64,000 nucleotides of DNA, from positions 62,001 through 126,000 of the forward strand of contig NOXC01000006.1 of NCBI GenBank assembly GCA_003265435.1. The letters are read 5' to 3'. How positions within the stretch are numbered: position 1 is the stretch's first letter; every line of letters starts with the position of its first letter. This DNA comes from Cellvibrionaceae bacterium AOL6. GTDB taxonomy: Bacteria; Pseudomonadota; Gammaproteobacteria; Pseudomonadales; Cellvibrionaceae. The notes beneath the pieces were generated by a model. The model saw nothing but the letters and a program-made list of their open reading frames with translations, had not been told where the DNA came from and did no database searches. The position numbers and the translations under genes are program-made. Below, one piece after another: positions 7,890-17,992 of the stretch.

Positions 7890-8993
7890 TTAGTGATCTT
7901 GAGAAACGAGTAAAAGGGTGACAAGAAACTGAGGATTTTGAGGCGATTGCGCGACACATGACAGCATGCGTGGCGCATCACTGTCGTCGGGCAGAAGATC
8001 CGTATTGGCGATACACAGCGTATGCCCGGTCTGCCGAAATTCATCCATGCGAGTCAAGGTGCCCTGCAGCATACCATTCGCGGGATAGTCGAGCTGATCG
8101 GCGACCATTTCCAGACGGTACTGACGGTTTGCTTGCGTGATGTTATCGACATCAGTCTGATAGTACACGTCACACAGGCCCGCGCTGCAACTCGCCGAGG
8201 CGTAATCAATGCTTTCGATATTCGAATACTTACGCGCAAAGCCCACGTATTCCCCATCTAGGTCAGCAACCTCTCCCACACTGGTGCGCGGCAATGCCAA
8301 CACGCGCGCATAGCTGTCCTCGTCGAATTCAATGACTGCGCTGGTGCTACTCAGATACTGATCCCCATCATCGGTTTGCGCGATGCCGCTGCTGCATGTG
8401 GCGGAATCGATACTTTCAAAATCGGCATTCACATTAAAGTCCTGTAACGCGACGCCATCCGTCAAGCGTATCGCCTCGCTACTCAACAGGTAGCGAAATT
8501 CACCGGCATAGTAATGATCGACGTTGGTCGCGTCGGATTGACTGTCAAAAGCCAGCCAGTTGATTCTGAGATCGGACTCAGGACAATCGTCATAGGGCAC
8601 GAGCGGCATAAATTCGTAGTCGTTTGTCTCGACAGGGAACAGCACTACTCCGCTCTCTGCGACTTCTACGCCGACGAAAGTGGCGCTCGAAATAGCACTG
8701 GGCAAGGGGGTGGTCGTGATGGTGTATTCGACAAAGCCCGAATCCAGCCGCTCAAAGGTGCCGTTGACCGAATACTCAATATTGGATGTGGGTGTGGGCC
8801 GCTTGGTCAGCGTGAAGCTTTCCGCCGTCTTGCTCATGCTTAATCGCCATGAGGCGCCGTCGCTCGGGCCAGCAAATACGTTCGAGTTAGAGCCACTGCC
8901 GTCCTCATCATCGTCGAGGGTGTAGCCTAATTTACACGCGTTCAGCAGCAACGCTGTGATCACGAGAAGCATCATCCAAACTGATTTTCGCAT
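7890..8993 (-). CDS. putative lipoprotein of unknown function
   Basis: 367 residues. The N-terminus is a lipoprotein signal with lipobox LLNAC (Cys20), followed by an acidic, Ser/Gly-rich spacer (D-D-D-E-D-G-S-G-S-N-S-N). The remainder is rich in beta-forming residues with several Cys (C-P-E-S-D, A-T-C-S-S-G, A-S-C-S-A-G-L-C-D-V, L-C-I-A-N) that probably form disulfides in the periplasm. I recognise no domain. AAGG six bases before ATG supports the start. It is the first gene of a likely two-gene unit with the SYLF gene. Confidence 0.65.
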   Translation of the reverse strand: MRKSVWMMLLVITALLLNACKLGYTLDDDEDGSGSNSNVFAGPSDGASWRLSMSKTAESFTLTKRPTPTSNIEYSVNGTFERLDSGFVEYTITTTPLPSAISSATFVGVEVAESGVVLFPVETNDYEFMPLVPYDDCPESDLRINWLAFDSQSDATNVDHYYAGEFRYLLSSEAIRLTDGVALQDFNVNADFESIDSATCSSGIAQTDDGDQYLSSTSAVIEFDEDSYARVLALPRTSVGEVADLDGEYVGFARKYSNIESIDYASASCSAGLCDVYYQTDVDNITQANRQYRLEMVADQLDYPANGMLQGTLTRMDEFRQTGHTLCIANTDLLPDDSDAPRMLSCVAQSPQNPQFLVTLLLVSQDH

Positions 8994-9174
8994 ACAGAAC
9001 CTTGTTGGTCAGAGTCAGAACACAGGCGCCATTTTAGCCCGATGCGGAGGATGCTACCGATTGCCTGCTTCGTTTTCCACCGCCTTCCTGTGCCTTCGAC
9101 CGCAAATTTTTCAATTCGCTCATTTTGCTGGCGTTCACCGCCCTGTTTTTACACTTCTTTACGCATCGATGACG

Positions 9175-10449
9175 TTAGAAGGTTTGACCCACCATGACCC
9201 AGAGGTGCGCGCCCTCCTCAGAAAACGCTGCATCCATGCGTATCAACACTTCGGCGACGTAGATTCGCGCACCGGCACCGGCGCTGATGTGCATGTCCTC
9301 ATGCAGCGCGCCCATGTCCCAAGTCCCCGCCACCTGCGCGGCCTCTACAAAACCTGTGAACTGCCACCAGTCAATTTTCATCCCCAGTGGCAGCCGCCAG
9401 TCTGAGAGCGGGTTCCAGCGTGGCATAACGCGATATTCCGCGCTGTAGTACGCTGCCGCGCGGTCGTTAAATCGCCCGCTATCGAAGCCCCGCATGTCAT
9501 TCCAACCGCCGAGACTGGCCCCCATGAAATGGGGCGGGCGATGCGCGACGCGACCATCCTCTTGTACCTCCCAGCTGGGCGTATCGATCCACCACGCACG
9601 CAGTGCAAGCACATCCTGCTCAAAGGTCTCTGGTAGCCAATTAAGGGGGAGGTATTTGCGCAGGTCCAGATCGAGGGTTGTCCAGCTTTGGGTGCTGTCA
9701 GCGAAACCGAAGTCGTGCTCGACGCGCACGCGCTGATAACTGCCCCGGCGCGGATTGATTTCAAAGTCCCGGTTATCGTATTCGAGCGATAGCGCCAGAC
9801 CATTGCTCGAGAACGGCAGCGTTCCCGAGGCGAGCTCGTAGCTGCGATGCTGAGCGAACACCTGTAAATCCACGAGGGTGCGGCCACTGCGGCGCGGGTC
9901 CCAAACCTGTCCGCCCAAGGGCTGGCGTTGTAAGTAACCCCGCTCGGTATAATAGCGATGCAAGCCTGTGTCTTTTGCCGAGCCAAGTGGCAAGACGTAT
10001 TTCAGATCCCACTCCAGAACGTCATCGTCGCCGTCAGCCTCGATATAGCCCTGCTCCGACACACTCGGCGCATCGCCGGGAAGTTCTGACGGAGATAGGT
10101 AGCCACGGAGTTCGCGATACCAGCCGCGCGTCACGAACAGACGCGTGTAGAGTCGATCTGCGAGCCGATAGTCGTCCGCAATAAAATACACTCCCTTAGC
10201 GCCGCGTGTAGACTTCAGCACCGCAGCCCCCAGTACAGCCTGACCCTGGCCCAAGCCGGTCACCGCCCCTCCCACACCATAAGCCAGGCCGAAGGATTCG
10301 GTATAAAACGCATAGGGCAATACCAGACGGGTACGCTCCAGCTCCTGATCGACATTGATCACCCAGCTCTGCCCCTTTACAGGCACGGCGAGCATGCCGA
10401 AAACGATAGGTAGCACGTACGGTAGAATAGTCGCGAAGTGACGGGTCAC
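9175..10449 (-). CDS. Omp85/BamA-type outer membrane barrel protein without POTRA domains
   Basis: About 424 residues from GTG 10449, which gives a signal peptide (T-R-H-F-A-T-I-L-P-Y-V-L-P-I-V-F-G-M-L) ending near K-G-Q-S. The frame is open to 10551, but that would overlap the divergent gene. The body is beta-barrel-like, with alternating aromatic strands, a mid-protein SLEYDNRDFEINPRRGSYQRV segment characteristic of the bacterial surface antigen (D15) domain, a GGWNDMRGFDSGRF segment and an aromatic C-terminus (LWVMVGQTF). No POTRA repeats precede the barrel. Cargo and partners are unknown. Confidence 0.7.
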   Translation of the reverse strand: MTRHFATILPYVLPIVFGMLAVPVKGQSWVINVDQELERTRLVLPYAFYTESFGLAYGVGGAVTGLGQGQAVLGAAVLKSTRGAKGVYFIADDYRLADRLYTRLFVTRGWYRELRGYLSPSELPGDAPSVSEQGYIEADGDDDVLEWDLKYVLPLGSAKDTGLHRYYTERGYLQRQPLGGQVWDPRRSGRTLVDLQVFAQHRSYELASGTLPFSSNGLALSLEYDNRDFEINPRRGSYQRVRVEHDFGFADSTQSWTTLDLDLRKYLPLNWLPETFEQDVLALRAWWIDTPSWEVQEDGRVAHRPPHFMGASLGGWNDMRGFDSGRFNDRAAAYYSAEYRVMPRWNPLSDWRLPLGMKIDWWQFTGFVEAAQVAGTWDMGALHEDMHISAGAGARIYVAEVLIRMDAAFSEEGAHLWVMVGQTF

Positions 10450-10530
10450 ACGGTATGATGCTGCTCTCACTGAAGGCCTCTGCCACAGAACATAAAACGA
10501 TAACGATACATGCGAGTGAAGTGACCCCAC

Positions 10531-11982
10531 GTGACGCCGTCCCTGATCCATCGCATCATTGCGAACCTGTTATCAATATTGATCTCCGCCCTGTGCGCCA
10601 CCGCTTCTGCCACCTCGTTGAATGTGGGCCCCGGCATCACCTCTGGTTCGATCTATTCCGGTTCCGGGCTCGTCAGTGACTTGCACAACCCCGCAGCCGG
10701 TGCCTTGTTCAGGCAACAGTTCCGCTCAACTTCTCATGTGAGGGGCGCGGTCTCACTCGGTACTCAACTAGAATATGGCAATGTCGACGATCTATTCAAA
10801 CTGATCGACGAATTGAGTCAAAGACTGAGCGACGGCGACAGTGACAATCCGGGCGAAGGGGGCGACCGTCCACCGCCCCCCAGTATTGACCCGGAAAACC
10901 CCGAACTCGATGAACTCATCGAATATCTCAAGAAAGAAGTCACGACCCTCGGCGCGGTGATCGGCTTTATCGCGGCGGAAGGCTACACCACCGCAGAGCT
11001 GGGCCTCAACGCGCCGTTGTTAATCGATCGCGATATCTGGGGCGGTACGCTCGCGTTCGACTTTTCCTTCTCTAGCTCTGCGGCAGCGGTTGGCATTGCC
11101 GATGAAATACACTGGGACCTTGCGCAAGCCGAAGCCGCGCTGGATGCCGTTCGTGAACTGACACCCGACTCACCCAAAACCACCTTTGATTTAAGCGGCG
11201 GTATATACCTGACCATCGATCCCGCCACCGGCAAGACCTCGCTGCGCGTTGAAAACGACAGCACGCTCTTAACCAAAGCCGCCAATGTGTATGAGCTGCG
11301 CTTGAGCTACAGTCGACAGATGCTGGATACCGCACACGGCCAATTGTATGTCGGTGTGCAACCCAAGTTGCTGCGTTTGGGCAGCAGTAATGTCGCAAGT
11401 CGCATTGGCAGCATCACGGATTCCGAGTCATTGTTTCGCGATATCCGCGACGCTGAATTTCGTTATGACACTCAGCTCGGGGCCGACTTCGGTGTATTTT
11501 GGCAAGCGCCACAGTATCGTCTCGGTGCGATGCTGAGAAACCTGAATGAGCTGACCTTTACCTACCCCGCAATGAACACGGAAAAAATCAAAGAGCCCGG
11601 CGTGTTGCGGCGCCTTGAATCCAGCCGCTATTTTCAGCTCGAACGGCAAGTGCAAGTGGAGGGCAGTGTGCACAGCGAGGACCAACGCTGGAACCTGGGC
11701 CTGGCCGTGGATGTAAACCCTATCATGGACCCCATTGGAAACCTGAACCAGTGGGTGCATCTCGCGGGCCACTATCGGCCGCAAAAAACCTGGCTACCGT
11801 CACTGCGCGCCGGTGCGCACCACAATATATCTGGTACGCAGCTGGGCTACGTGTCCGCCGGGGTCACGCTGTTCAAATATATCAATATTGATTTGGGAAG
11901 CGCCGTCAACACCGTCAGCATCGAAGGTCAGGAACTGCCGCGCTCATTGAGTCTGAGCGCGGGCATCAATTTCGCTTTTTAG
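10531..11982 (+). CDS. TraF-like outer membrane protein (conjugal transfer TraF family)
   Basis: 483 residues starting at GTG 10531 with a signal peptide ending ATASAT. The start of the mature protein (N-V-G-P-G ... LHNPAAGALF) and the beta-rich C-terminus (TLFKYINIDLGSAVN, then LSLSAGINFAF) resemble the chromosomal family often annotated as conjugal transfer protein TraF (PF13729), which looks like an outer membrane barrel. There is a Pro/Gly-rich linker at about residues 105-130. No conjugation genes are nearby, so a real role in conjugation is unlikely. It is divergent from the Omp85-like gene across an 81-base gap. Confidence 0.6.
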   Translation: MTPSLIHRIIANLLSILISALCATASATSLNVGPGITSGSIYSGSGLVSDLHNPAAGALFRQQFRSTSHVRGAVSLGTQLEYGNVDDLFKLIDELSQRLSDGDSDNPGEGGDRPPPPSIDPENPELDELIEYLKKEVTTLGAVIGFIAAEGYTTAELGLNAPLLIDRDIWGGTLAFDFSFSSSAAAVGIADEIHWDLAQAEAALDAVRELTPDSPKTTFDLSGGIYLTIDPATGKTSLRVENDSTLLTKAANVYELRLSYSRQMLDTAHGQLYVGVQPKLLRLGSSNVASRIGSITDSESLFRDIRDAEFRYDTQLGADFGVFWQAPQYRLGAMLRNLNELTFTYPAMNTEKIKEPGVLRRLESSRYFQLERQVQVEGSVHSEDQRWNLGLAVDVNPIMDPIGNLNQWVHLAGHYRPQKTWLPSLRAGAHHNISGTQLGYVSAGVTLFKYINIDLGSAVNTVSIEGQELPRSLSLSAGINFAF

Positions 11983-12007
11983 CCGCTTGATTGCGTATTA
12001 ACAGGCC

Positions 12008-14632
12008 TTAAGGCGTGTTCGTGACAATCAGGCGCACGGCCGACAATTGAATCGTACTGGAGGCTTGCAACGCTTGCATGACTCGGCTTTCGCGATGGGC
12101 TAAGTGGTCCAAATCGGCCTGATCCACAGCCGGATTTTTTTCGGCAAGCGTTTTCAGACGCTCGCGTTCGGCACTGAAATATTTCTGAGCGCTGTCGATC
12201 GCATTCTGTAAAACCGCCGATTTCTTTTCTTCAGCGAAACCCTCTGCTTTTTTATACAAAGCCGGAAGCGCGTCCTTCTGACTTTTAATGATCTGTCGCG
12301 CGAGTTTTTTATCGACTTTTTGCAAACTCTTCAACAATTGCGCCTCTGGCAATGCCGCACTCAAATCTTTCTCAGCAAGATCAATGGCAATGGTGCGCAG
12401 GGAAAACGTTTCCAGAAAGGGCCGACAATTGGCCGCTTGATCACTTTGTATCGCGATATCAAAGCTGGCTTCTAACAAGCATTTTCCGGGAGGTAACTGT
12501 CTTGTTGGCAGCAACGCCACGCAGGCCGAGCCCAGTTCGCTGCTGTGCAGCAGTTCCCATAGCCCGACGATAAACGGCGCGTCCCACGCCATGAACAGCA
12601 AATCTTCGCGCGCGTTCGCGAGGGCGCGATCAAAGGTCAGCTCAACCCCTTCCGGTGGAATGCCCGGTAGAGCATCAATCATCATGTTGTCGGCGGGAAT
12701 CAGGGAATAGCGCCCACCCCCAAGTTCTTCAAAATGGAAATTGAAGAGGTCGGCCGCTTCCTCCAGAAGACTCAAGGGCGTGTGCGATTCAAATTCGCGT
12801 ACCTGCTCTGCAAGTGCATCCGCCTGTGGCTGACGACAACTGTTCATTTCGAGTAAGGCATCGCGCCCTTCTCGAATTTGCGTCGACAACCTCGCCACTT
12901 CGCTGCGCACCTTCGTTTCAAGCGCCGCATCGATCTCGGAAAAATCCCCGCTAAAATGCGCGTCGTGCACCGCACCGGCGGCGGGATTTTGCTGTGCCAC
13001 GCAATCCAAGACCTCGTTAAACCAATGCCAGCGCTGCGCGTTCTCTGAACCCGGCGCGACCGGCACATGGATATGCACATCCTGCGTTTGTCCGATGCGA
13101 TCCAGGCGACCAATGCGCTGTTCGAGCAGGTCCGGATGCTCGGGCAGGTCGAGACACACCAGGTGATGACTGAATTGGAAATTCCGGCCTTCGCTGCCAA
13201 TTTCAGAGCACAACAGCACACGCGTGCCCTGCTCCATATCAGCAAAATAGGCCGCCGCTCGGTCGCGTTCGATCAGGTTCATTTCTTCGTGGAACACCGC
13301 GGCATCAATGCCGTGGGCATCCCATAAGAATTGCTCACACTCGGCGACGTCGTCGCGGGCGTGCGTGATCACCAACACTTTTTCTTCGGGCTTACTGCGC
13401 AGGAATTGCGCGAGCCATTCGTAGCGCGCAATCGCATCATCGCTCTCGATTGGATGCGCCTCCGGCAAGCGTTTCGGGAAACCCGCCACCGCCGCGCGCG
13501 CGTTGCGGTACATGACGCGCCCCACACCGTGACAATCCAAAACATGAGCCAACAAGGTCTGTTCATCAAGACTTGGATCAAGATCGAAGCGCTTGCACAG
13601 TTCTGCACGGCTGTCCGGCAGAGCGCGAATCAGCGTGTTCAAACTCGCATAACCGGCCTCTTCGGCTTTGAGTGCGTCGGCGCTGCTGTATTTATCGGGA
13701 TCGAGTAACTGCAAGCGTGCGAAGTGACTGTCGAAGCCGAGCTGCTCCGGCGTCGCACTCATTAAGACAAGGTGTTCGCACTGTGCGGCGAGCGCACTGA
13801 GGGCATCGAACTCTTTAGTCTCGAGTTGAATGTGGTGGGCTTCATCGACAATCGCGATATCGAACTCCGCTTGAGCCAACTCCTCTTGTTCCAGCGACAG
13901 TGCATAGTGCGGAATGATGTGAATCTGCCCAGACTGAAAATCGTGATCAGCTTCATCATAGAGCACCGGTGCAATATTGAAGCGGCGCACCAGTTCGACC
14001 AGCCACTGTACTTGCAACGCGGAAGGAACGACGACGAGGGCACGTTGCACACGCTCCAACAACAGCAGGCGATTTAAAATCATGCCGGCTTCAATGGTTT
14101 TACCGAGGCCCACTTCGTCAGCGAGCAGGACGCGCACGCGTGCTTGTTCGGTTGCGGTATGTGCGACATAGAGCTGATGCGGAATCAACGAGGCCCGCAC
14201 TCCGAGCATGCCATTCAAACGTGACTGCCAGAGCCGTGCCATTGCATCGTCGAGTTCGCGACGGAAATTAAACCAGCGGCGGCGGTCTATCTGCCCGGTC
14301 ATTAAGCGCATGAAGGGCTGGTTGAGCTGAATTTCGGGGCTGAGCTGGGTTTCGACCAACAGGGCACCCTCGTCCACCTCGTAGATTTTGAGGCCACCCT
14401 GTTCGTGTACTTGATGCACGGTCAGGACTTGCCCTTCTAGCGTCCGCACGGTCTCGTCGACCTGGAATACGATGCGCGTCAGCGGCGCATTATCGAGCGC
14501 GTAGCGGCGTTCACAATCACCGAGAGGGAAAAAAAGAGAGACTGAACGGCCTTCCACCGCCACCACAATTCCGAGCCCCAATTCCGGCTCGGCATCGACA
14601 ACCCAGCGTTGACCTTGCACAAATTCAGACAT
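12008..14632 (-). CDS. rapA: RNA polymerase-associated ATPase RapA
   Basis: Swi2/Snf2 ATPase that recycles RNA polymerase after transcription. About 874 residues from ATG 14632, chosen because the family starts with a short residue run before G-Q-R-W; an open frame continues six codons upstream. An N-terminal beta domain (GQRWVVDAEPELGLG) precedes the helicase core: Walker A LADEVGLGKT near residue 172, DEAHH near 267, SATP, and the C-terminal lobe with LLCSEIGSEGRNFQFSHHLV and QRIGRLDRIGQ. It is somewhat shorter than the roughly 968-residue E. coli protein. It lies 78 bases downstream of the ygiQ-type gene on the same strand. Confidence 0.93.
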   Translation of the reverse strand: MSEFVQGQRWVVDAEPELGLGIVVAVEGRSVSLFFPLGDCERRYALDNAPLTRIVFQVDETVRTLEGQVLTVHQVHEQGGLKIYEVDEGALLVETQLSPEIQLNQPFMRLMTGQIDRRRWFNFRRELDDAMARLWQSRLNGMLGVRASLIPHQLYVAHTATEQARVRVLLADEVGLGKTIEAGMILNRLLLLERVQRALVVVPSALQVQWLVELVRRFNIAPVLYDEADHDFQSGQIHIIPHYALSLEQEELAQAEFDIAIVDEAHHIQLETKEFDALSALAAQCEHLVLMSATPEQLGFDSHFARLQLLDPDKYSSADALKAEEAGYASLNTLIRALPDSRAELCKRFDLDPSLDEQTLLAHVLDCHGVGRVMYRNARAAVAGFPKRLPEAHPIESDDAIARYEWLAQFLRSKPEEKVLVITHARDDVAECEQFLWDAHGIDAAVFHEEMNLIERDRAAAYFADMEQGTRVLLCSEIGSEGRNFQFSHHLVCLDLPEHPDLLEQRIGRLDRIGQTQDVHIHVPVAPGSENAQRWHWFNEVLDCVAQQNPAAGAVHDAHFSGDFSEIDAALETKVRSEVARLSTQIREGRDALLEMNSCRQPQADALAEQVREFESHTPLSLLEEAADLFNFHFEELGGGRYSLIPADNMMIDALPGIPPEGVELTFDRALANAREDLLFMAWDAPFIVGLWELLHSSELGSACVALLPTRQLPPGKCLLEASFDIAIQSDQAANCRPFLETFSLRTIAIDLAEKDLSAALPEAQLLKSLQKVDKKLARQIIKSQKDALPALYKKAEGFAEEKKSAVLQNAIDSAQKYFSAERERLKTLAEKNPAVDQADLDHLAHRESRVMQALQASSTIQLSAVRLIVTNTP

Positions 14633-14710
14633 AAACACCGTCACTTTCAAATTCGGGCGGCAATTGTAGGGAGCTTGCCGCCATTAGACAAACGCCCACC
14701 ACAATTTGTG

Positions 14711-16870
14711 TCAGCGTCGTCGCGAGCGTGTGCCTTTGCGCGGCGGCCCTGCACGGCGCCCCGGCTTACCCGGTCGACTTCGGCCAGGCGCTGACGCGCG
14801 CTCGGCCGGTACCAGGGCCTTCTCGCCGTCACCGATCAGATCATTGCGTCCCATGCGTTTAAATTCTTCACGCAGCAGGGGCCAGTTTTTCTCATCGTGA
14901 AAGCGCAGCAGGGCTTTCTGGAAGCGGCGCTGCTTCAAGTTTCGCGGCGTGTGCACACCGCCCTTCTTATAACTCACTTTCTTTAAAGGATTGCGATCGG
15001 AATAATACATTGCGGTCGCGAGTGACATCGGGCTCGGGTAGAAGGTCTGCACCTGGTCCAGGCGATAGCGGTTCTTCTTGAGCCAGAACGCCAGGTTGAT
15101 CATGTCTTCGTCTTCACAGCCGGGGTGCGCGGCGATGAAGTAGGGAATCAAATACTGCTTTTTGCCAGCCTGTTTGGAGAACTTGTCGAACAAGCGCTTA
15201 AATTCGTAGAAGGTGTCGATGCCGGGCTTCATCATCTTGTTGAGCGGCCGCTCCTCGGTGTGCTCCGGCGCGATTTTCAGATAGCCGCCCACGTGGTGCG
15301 TCACCAGCTCTTGTATGTATTCCGGGTCTTTGACGGCGAGGTCGTAGCGCAGGCCTGAGGCGATCGCAATTTTCTTGATACCCGGAATCGCGCGCGCCTT
15401 GCGATACAGCCGGGTGGTCGGCCCGTGGTCCGTCACCAGGTTCTTACAGATAGAGGGGAACACGCAGGACAGGCGACGGCAATTCGCATGGATCTGCGGG
15501 TCCTTGCAGTTCAGCATGTACATGTTGGCCGTGGGCCCGCCCAAATCCGAGATCTGGCCGGTAAAGCCCGGCACCTTATCGCGAATGGCTTCCAGCTCAT
15601 TCAGAATGGATTCTTCTGAACGGCTTTGGATCACGCGCCCTTCATGCTCGGTAATCGAGCAGAACGAACAGCCTCCGAAGCAGCCTCGCATGATGTTGAC
15701 CGAGGTTTTGATCATGTCGTACGCGGGAATCGTCGCATCACCGTAACTAGGGTGCGGCACGCGCGCATAGGGCAGCGCGAATACCGCGTCCATTTCATCC
15801 GTTTCGAGCGGGATCGGCGGCGGGTTAATCCAGACTTCCTGGGTGCCGTGCCGTTGTACGATGGTGCGCGCGTTTTGTGGGTTGGACTCCAAATGCAGCA
15901 CCCGCGAGGCGTGGGAATACAGAGCCCGATCATTGCGCACTTTTTCAAACGAGGGGATACGAATCACCGTGTGGGACTCGTCGAGTTCATGCTGGCGCTG
16001 AAGCGGCATCGGGATGATGCGCACCACCGACTCGTCCTCGGCGTCGTTTTCGGTGTCCACGGAAGCTGAATTCGCCTGGGTCTTACACTCGCTGGTGCCG
16101 GTGCCATCCATCGCGTAGGGGTTCGGAATGGCATCGATGTTTTTGGCCCAGTCGATGCGGCTGGAGTCGATTTCGGTCCAGCCTTCCGGGGTGTGCTTGC
16201 GCAATACGGCGGTGCCGCGTAAGTCTTTAATATCGGCGATGGATTCGCCGGCCGCGACACGGGTAGACAGGTCAATGATCGCGCGCTCGGCGTTGCCGTA
16301 CAGCAAAATATCCGCGCCGGAATCGATCAGCACCGAGCGGCGTACCTCGTCACTCCAGTAGTCATACTGGGCGATGCGGCGCAAACTCGCCTCAATGCCG
16401 CCAATGACGATCGGCACATCGCGATAGGCTTCGCGGCACTTCTGGGAATACACGGTCACCGCGCGGTCGGGACGGCGTCCGCCTTCGTTGTTCGGGGTAT
16501 AGGCATCGTCGTGACGCAGACGCAAATCCGCGGTGTAGCGGTTGATCATCGAATCCATGTTGCCGGCGCTGATGCCGAAGAACAGATTCGGTTTGCCCAA
16601 CTGCTTGAAGCTATCCAGGTTTTTCCAGTCCGGCTGCGCAATCATGCCCACGCGAAAGCCCTGCGCTTCAAGTAGACGTCCGATCAGCGCACCACCGAAA
16701 CTGGGGTGGTCGACGTAGGCATCGCCATTGACGATGATGACATCGCAACTGTCCCAGCCGAGCACGTCCATTTCAGCACGACTCATCGGCAAAAAGGGAG
16801 CGGGCTCAAAGCATGACGCCCAATACTTGGGGTAGGAGCTGAGGTGCGGTGCGCGCTTGATGGCTGGCAT
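14711..16870 (-). CDS. YgiQ family radical SAM protein
   Basis: 719 residues. The N-terminal UPF0313-type domain has [17 protein letters not shown] and [20 protein letters not shown], both family signatures. The radical SAM motif is [19 protein letters not shown] near residue 395-413, with the CxxxCxxC that binds the [4Fe-4S] cluster. The core continues through KIAPEHTE and ends with a strongly basic Arg/Lys/Pro tail ([10 protein letters not shown]). The YgiQ reaction is not established. The protein is cytoplasmic and the start at 16870 fits the usual length. Confidence 0.92.
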   Translation of the reverse strand: MPAIKRAPHLSSYPKYWASCFEPAPFLPMSRAEMDVLGWDSCDVIIVNGDAYVDHPSFGGALIGRLLEAQGFRVGMIAQPDWKNLDSFKQLGKPNLFFGISAGNMDSMINRYTADLRLRHDDAYTPNNEGGRRPDRAVTVYSQKCREAYRDVPIVIGGIEASLRRIAQYDYWSDEVRRSVLIDSGADILLYGNAERAIIDLSTRVAAGESIADIKDLRGTAVLRKHTPEGWTEIDSSRIDWAKNIDAIPNPYAMDGTGTSECKTQANSASVDTENDAEDESVVRIIPMPLQRQHELDESHTVIRIPSFEKVRNDRALYSHASRVLHLESNPQNARTIVQRHGTQEVWINPPPIPLETDEMDAVFALPYARVPHPSYGDATIPAYDMIKTSVNIMRGCFGGCSFCSITEHEGRVIQSRSEESILNELEAIRDKVPGFTGQISDLGGPTANMYMLNCKDPQIHANCRRLSCVFPSICKNLVTDHGPTTRLYRKARAIPGIKKIAIASGLRYDLAVKDPEYIQELVTHHVGGYLKIAPEHTEERPLNKMMKPGIDTFYEFKRLFDKFSKQAGKKQYLIPYFIAAHPGCEDEDMINLAFWLKKNRYRLDQVQTFYPSPMSLATAMYYSDRNPLKKVSYKKGGVHTPRNLKQRRFQKALLRFHDEKNWPLLREEFKRMGRNDLIGDGEKALVPAERASAPGRSRPGKPGRRAGPPRKGTRSRRR

Positions 16871-16935
16871 AGCGATACGGTCTGCTGTGATCGGGCCGCC
16901 ATTCTACAGAATGCACGACAGAGTGCAAAAAATAG

Positions 16936-17895
16936 TCAGCCTTCGGCCAAAACAGCCGACTGCGCGTGGCGAAATCGTAAATTTTGCTCCGGACGCGATT
17001 GCGCCAACAGCAGGGCTTTACTGGCATCTTCGAGCATCAGACCGGGCACACTGTGGTGACCGAAGCCCGTAAAACCCACCGCGCACGTCAAGTTCGGCAG
17101 TGGAAACTGGTACGCCTCCACTCGCCGCACAAAACGTCGCAACGAATCTCGTGCCCCTTCGTATTCCGAGCCGTGCAGCAACACCGCAAACTCCCCACGA
17201 CCAAGGTGGTAGAGCCCATCCAAATGACGGAAGCATTTACGCAACAAATGGCTGAACAGCCACAAGGTTGCGCGTTTACGCGCATTCAGTGGCCCCCGAA
17301 TGCGCGCGGGGTCCACGCTGACCAGAGCCAGCCAGGTCTGCGCCGCACTGCCATCATCGGATTGCTTCATTTCTTGGATGAGTCGCCCGGTCTGCATTTC
17401 GAAGGCTTCACGATTGAGCAGGCCGGTCAGGCTATCGCGCTCGGACTCATCAAACTCAGAGGTACGTGCAGCATAGATTCCCAACAGGCTTAACACCTGA
17501 CAGGTTTGAATTTCGTCAATATGACCGTGAATCAGCACAATGCGGCGGGGCACCACACTCCGGCTGACATCCAGCGCCAGCCACGGGCCCGCCTTTTCTA
17601 TGAGGAAATGCCGCCCGGCATCATGGGCGGCCAGCACTTGAGCCACCTTACCTAGGCCGTCGTCGCGCATCTGACCTCGCGAAAGAACCCTGCGCACGAC
17701 AGGGTCGTACTGATAGCCCAGCTTCGCCACATCATCGGGCTGCTGATCAAACACTTCGTAGACCGAAGCACTCTCCACGCCATCGTAGCCGTACAAGTAC
17801 TCCAGCAAGGCTCGCGTCAATGACAAGTAGCCTTGATGTGCAAGTAAGCGCGCCGAATCCTGAAACGCGTGCTCTAGATGAATTCCTTTTATCAC
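16936..17895 (-). CDS. GGDEF-like protein with degenerate active site (GRGEF)
   Basis: 319 residues, soluble, no membrane segment. GGAGG lies seven bases before GTG 17895, a strong start. Residues 1-150 look like a GAF-type sensor domain. The second half starts with D-S-L-T-G-L-L-N-R, the usual beginning of a GGDEF domain, but the signature reads L-G-R-G-E-F near residue 237 in place of GGDEF. The first Gly is kept, the second is Arg and the third position is Gly. Diguanylate cyclase activity is therefore doubtful; a c-di-GMP or GTP receptor role is possible. It follows the binding-protein gene by 97 bases on the same strand. Confidence 0.75.
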   Translation of the reverse strand: MIKGIHLEHAFQDSARLLAHQGYLSLTRALLEYLYGYDGVESASVYEVFDQQPDDVAKLGYQYDPVVRRVLSRGQMRDDGLGKVAQVLAAHDAGRHFLIEKAGPWLALDVSRSVVPRRIVLIHGHIDEIQTCQVLSLLGIYAARTSEFDESERDSLTGLLNREAFEMQTGRLIQEMKQSDDGSAAQTWLALVSVDPARIRGPLNARKRATLWLFSHLLRKCFRHLDGLYHLGRGEFAVLLHGSEYEGARDSLRRFVRRVEAYQFPLPNLTCAVGFTGFGHHSVPGLMLEDASKALLLAQSRPEQNLRFRHAQSAVLAEG

Positions 17896-17992
17896 CGGGT
17901 CACCTCCCCGTTAGGAGCGTCTCCCTTCATGATAGTGGGTTCACCGAAGCCCTGCCTCACACAAGCAATTTACTACGCCAGAAATTTTTTGT

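Noticed and set aside
10531-11982. Conjugation locus suggested by the TraF-family similarity
   Set aside because: No other transfer, relaxase or type IV secretion genes are nearby; the family name is inherited and the protein is better seen as an outer membrane protein.
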